A stretch of 64,000 bases of DNA from Vibrio hepatarius (GTDB lineage: Bacteria > Pseudomonadota > Gammaproteobacteria > Enterobacterales > Vibrionaceae), in NCBI RefSeq assembly GCF_018860525.1, contig NZ_JAHKPM010000015.1, forward strand, positions 1 to 64,000, in the 5' to 3' direction. The position numbers and the translations under genes were made by a program. Below the pieces are notes generated by a model. The model was not told where the DNA came from, searched no databases, and saw nothing but the letters and a program-made list of their open reading frames with translations. Positions within the stretch are counted from its first letter, which is position 1, and each line of letters opens with the position of its first letter. Below, in pieces: positions 61,700-64,000 of this stretch.

Positions 61700-63585
61700 A
61701 GCAGCTTTTTAAAGGTAAGTCGTTACTGTTCAATCCGAGTAGTGTCATTATCGCGTTGCTATTGCCAACGATCATATTGGTTACCCTACCGGGCGGAGTC
61801 ATAGATGCATTTATCCTAGTCAGTTTTATTAGCTCAGCGTTATTGCTTGTGATAATGCTAGAAAACGATGAGCCGTTAAAAGTGACTTTCTTACCGACGG
61901 TAGTACTGCTCCTTACCACTTTCCGGCTACTGCTTTCTATTGCGACGACTCGAAATATCATTGCTAATGAAGATGTAGGTGATGTGATCGAGACAGTCGG
62001 TGAGTTTGTTATGGGCGGAAACCTAATTTCTGGTTTGCTGATTTTTGTCATTATCACCATAGTTCAATTTTTGGTTGTGACCAAAGGTGGTGAACGTGTT
62101 GCTGAAGTTGGCGCTCGTTTCTCTTTGGACGCTTTACCTGGTAGGCAGATGACCATAGATGGCGATTTAAAAAGTGGTCTAATCACTGGTGAACAAGCAC
62201 AAAAAATGCGTGCCGACTTGAGTACTGAAAACAAGTTGTTTGGTTCCCTTGATGGTGCAATGAAATTTGTAAAAGGCGACTCAATTGCGGGTATTTTGAT
62301 CAGCTTGGTTAACCTATTTGGTGGGATTTACGTTGGTATTAATCAGTTTGACTTGTCTTTATCTGAGAGTGTTAGTCGTTTTTCAGTGCTGACTATCGGT
62401 GATGGATTGGTTTCGCAAATACCGAGTTTACTTTTATCCATGGCATGCGGCGTATACCTTACTCGTATTAAAGGATCTGAAGAAGAATCGAGCTCATTTA
62501 CTAGGCAGCTTATGACCCAGATAGGCTCATTTTGGAAAAGCTTACTGGTGATTGGTGGGGTGATTCTTGTTCTTGGCATTTTGAATAGCAACTTACTTTA
62601 TGTATGTGTCCCGCTCGCGTTCCTCTGTATATTTGTTGCATTTCTACTATGGCGTAAGCAGGAGCATCCAGTTGGTACAATGAGTTTTGAACCAACAGGT
62701 TCTGGCTTATATGAGTCACTTAAATTTGTGCTTCGTGATAGCACTCACCAAGTGGTTGTACAACATAGAGTCGAGGACATCGAGCGTGTTCTTTGGGGCC
62801 AAGCTCTAGGCACACCAGCGATTGACTTTAACAATCAGATGGAAAGTGATATCGAGGTATATATCTCTGACATCTGCGTATTTAAATTCAATCAAGAACA
62901 ATCACAAGATATGATCGAAGTGTTAGGCGATGAAGTCTTTGTTCGTCAAGACGACGCAATTGTGAATGTTTCGAGTGTTGCCGATTATTTCCTTAGAAAA
63001 CGTATGGTGGAAAAATACAACCTGCAATATACGAGCAATATTATTGAAGGTCTAGCAGCTCAAAGCGAAGTGATGAAAAATGAGATTGATTCTGCGATTG
63101 GCCTTAACCGTGTTCATGATGTGCTAAAAGAAATGATACGTGCGCCAGAATTTTATTTGGATAGAGTCAGCTTTTTTGAGGCTCTAATTTACTGGTCACG
63201 AGTGGAAAGCGAGCCAAAAAACTGGCTAATTCGCATACGCAGCCAGGCTCGATATGAAATTACTTCAAGGTTATTAGCTGGGGAAGAGGGTATCCATGTT
63301 GCCTTGTTAACTCCAGAAATCACAGAGTCTATTGAATCTTATGTAATGGGTGAGGTTGAAGATGTCGACCGTTTACTCGAGATCCAACAAGGACTAAGAA
63401 AGGAAATCCTACGTCTAACGACCCAATATGGTCGCAAGCCAGTCTTAATTGTAAACGATAATGAAATAAACCCAGTGAAAGCATTCTTCCAACAGGTAAT
63501 GTCTACGTTATTGATATGCAGCCATGGTGACATTACGGATCAGTCTTATGTAACAAGCTCAGAGCCCCTTGAGTTAGTATCTTAA
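61696..63585 (+). CDS. sctV: Type III secretion export gate SctV
   Basis: 629 residues. Hydrophobic N-terminal half with eight predicted helices, and the family signature at about 134-155 (RVAEVGARFSLDALPGRQMTID). The C-terminal cytoplasmic part (from about 330) forms the nonameric ring that binds chaperone-substrate complexes. Somewhat shorter than YscV/InvA/EscV (about 675-705), with the loss in the linker and cytoplasmic domain. It belongs to the FHIPEP family with flagellar FlhA; the context excludes a flagellar role. Confidence 0.97.
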   Translation: MKQLFKGKSLLFNPSSVIIALLLPTIILVTLPGGVIDAFILVSFISSALLLVIMLENDEPLKVTFLPTVVLLLTTFRLLLSIATTRNIIANEDVGDVIETVGEFVMGGNLISGLLIFVIITIVQFLVVTKGGERVAEVGARFSLDALPGRQMTIDGDLKSGLITGEQAQKMRADLSTENKLFGSLDGAMKFVKGDSIAGILISLVNLFGGIYVGINQFDLSLSESVSRFSVLTIGDGLVSQIPSLLLSMACGVYLTRIKGSEEESSSFTRQLMTQIGSFWKSLLVIGGVILVLGILNSNLLYVCVPLAFLCIFVAFLLWRKQEHPVGTMSFEPTGSGLYESLKFVLRDSTHQVVVQHRVEDIERVLWGQALGTPAIDFNNQMESDIEVYISDICVFKFNQEQSQDMIEVLGDEVFVRQDDAIVNVSSVADYFLRKRMVEKYNLQYTSNIIEGLAAQSEVMKNEIDSAIGLNRVHDVLKEMIRAPEFYLDRVSFFEALIYWSRVESEPKNWLIRIRSQARYEITSRLLAGEEGIHVALLTPEITESIESYVMGEVEDVDRLLEIQQGLRKEILRLTTQYGRKPVLIVNDNEINPVKAFFQQVMSTLLICSHGDITDQSYVTSSEPLELVS

Positions 63586-63596
63586 AGGGGCATTAA

Positions 63597-64000
63597 ATGG
63601 AGTCGACTGAACCTAAGAAATACCCACCCACGGAGAAAAAACTCCGTGACCTTAAGAAAAAAGGTCAGTTTCCAAAAACTGAATTGGCCGAGCCAACTTT
63701 AGAGTTGATCGTTTTTTCTACCGTGTTTATTAGCGTTATTTATTTGATGTTTGAGAATGCTAATTACTGGATAGAAGAGATGCTTTATTCCGGTATAAAT
63801 GTTGGTTTTAAACTAATGTACTCTCTGATTGCAGCAGTGATTGGAAGTTTAATGTTAGTTAAGTTGGTCATGGCAATTATTAACTGGGTATTGATTAATA
63901 AAACGGTCATTAATACAGAATCTCTAGGGTTGAAAATGGAAAAAATTCATCCTGTAACGGGATTTAAAAATATTTTCGGCATTGAGGCAATGTCGCGTTC
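63597..64000 (+). CDS. sctU: Type III secretion switch protein SctU (partial)
   Basis: First 134 residues, cut by the window edge. ESTEPKKYPPTEKKLRDLKKKGQFPKTELAEP is the SctU/FlhB N-terminal motif (E.PT.kKL.d.r.kG...kS.el), followed by the first membrane helices (LIVFSTVFISVIYLMF; MYSLIAAVIGSLMLVKLVM) and the conserved HPVTGFKNIFGIEAMSRS near the end. The NPTH autocleavage motif lies beyond the edge. AAGGGGC precedes the start, 11 bp after sctV. Confidence 0.95.
   Translation, partial: MESTEPKKYPPTEKKLRDLKKKGQFPKTELAEPTLELIVFSTVFISVIYLMFENANYWIEEMLYSGINVGFKLMYSLIAAVIGSLMLVKLVMAIINWVLINKTVINTESLGLKMEKIHPVTGFKNIFGIEAMSR

Noticed and set aside
61696..63585. Flagellar FlhA
   Set aside because: Belongs to the same superfamily, but flanked by sctL, sctU and translocators with no flagellar genes.

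Overview
The window looks like a piece of a Vibrionaceae chromosome, most likely a Vibrio species. This rests on a quorum-sensing Qrr small RNA with a sigma-54 promoter and LuxO-type sites, a DUF3302/HlyD pair of the YiaW/YiaV type, a YbgA-like/MerR/photolyase operon, an L,D-transpeptidase next to Lpp, and moderate, AT-leaning base composition throughout. I saw no rRNA, tRNA, CRISPR array or intact insertion sequence, but I could not run a tRNA search.

Left part (1-23.3 kb), mostly housekeeping and accessory metabolism. It opens with a decayed apyrase gene, a possible repeat remnant and an orphan P2-type tyrosine integrase behind a near-consensus LexA box. Then come an ABC exporter, a CtlX-type amidinohydrolase, a catabolic operon (class III aminotransferase, beta-keto acid cleavage enzyme, TAXI binding protein), a DUF368 membrane protein, the Qrr RNA, a GltS symporter, the HlyD/DUF3302 pair, a TPR-GGDEF cyclase with a paralogous partner whose GGDEF motif is lost, a zinc-ribbon/HTH protein, deoD, the YbgA-MerR-photolyase operon, and an L,D-transpeptidase facing lpp.

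Middle part (23.6-46.3 kb), rich in exported and virulence-type proteins. It holds a DEAD-box helicase, a secreted sphingomyelinase overlapping a gene that looks like a steric foldase (lipase-chaperone type), a DUF3103-like secreted protein, a 1618-residue Ig-like lipoprotein, a TPR/YdcF-type exported protein, ArfB, an unknown secreted protein, a 2310-residue toxin-like protein (C58-type cysteine protease triad plus a TcdA/TcdB-like pore-forming region), and a histidine decarboxylase.

Right part (46.3-64 kb). A three-gene minus-strand cluster that resembles phage or plasmid replication genes is followed by pirin, a small periplasmic binding protein, and then a type III secretion locus that runs off the right edge. 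The order is sctI, sctJ, a SctK-position gene, a class II chaperone, a tip/filament candidate, the two translocators, several unassigned small genes including a SctQ-like one, a 901-residue repeat protein that looks like an effector, sctL, sctV and sctU (cut by the edge). The layout recalls SPI-2/LEE-type systems. Two intrinsic terminators split it into expression blocks. SctC, D, F, N, R, S, T and a clear gatekeeper are not in this window and probably lie beyond 64 kb.
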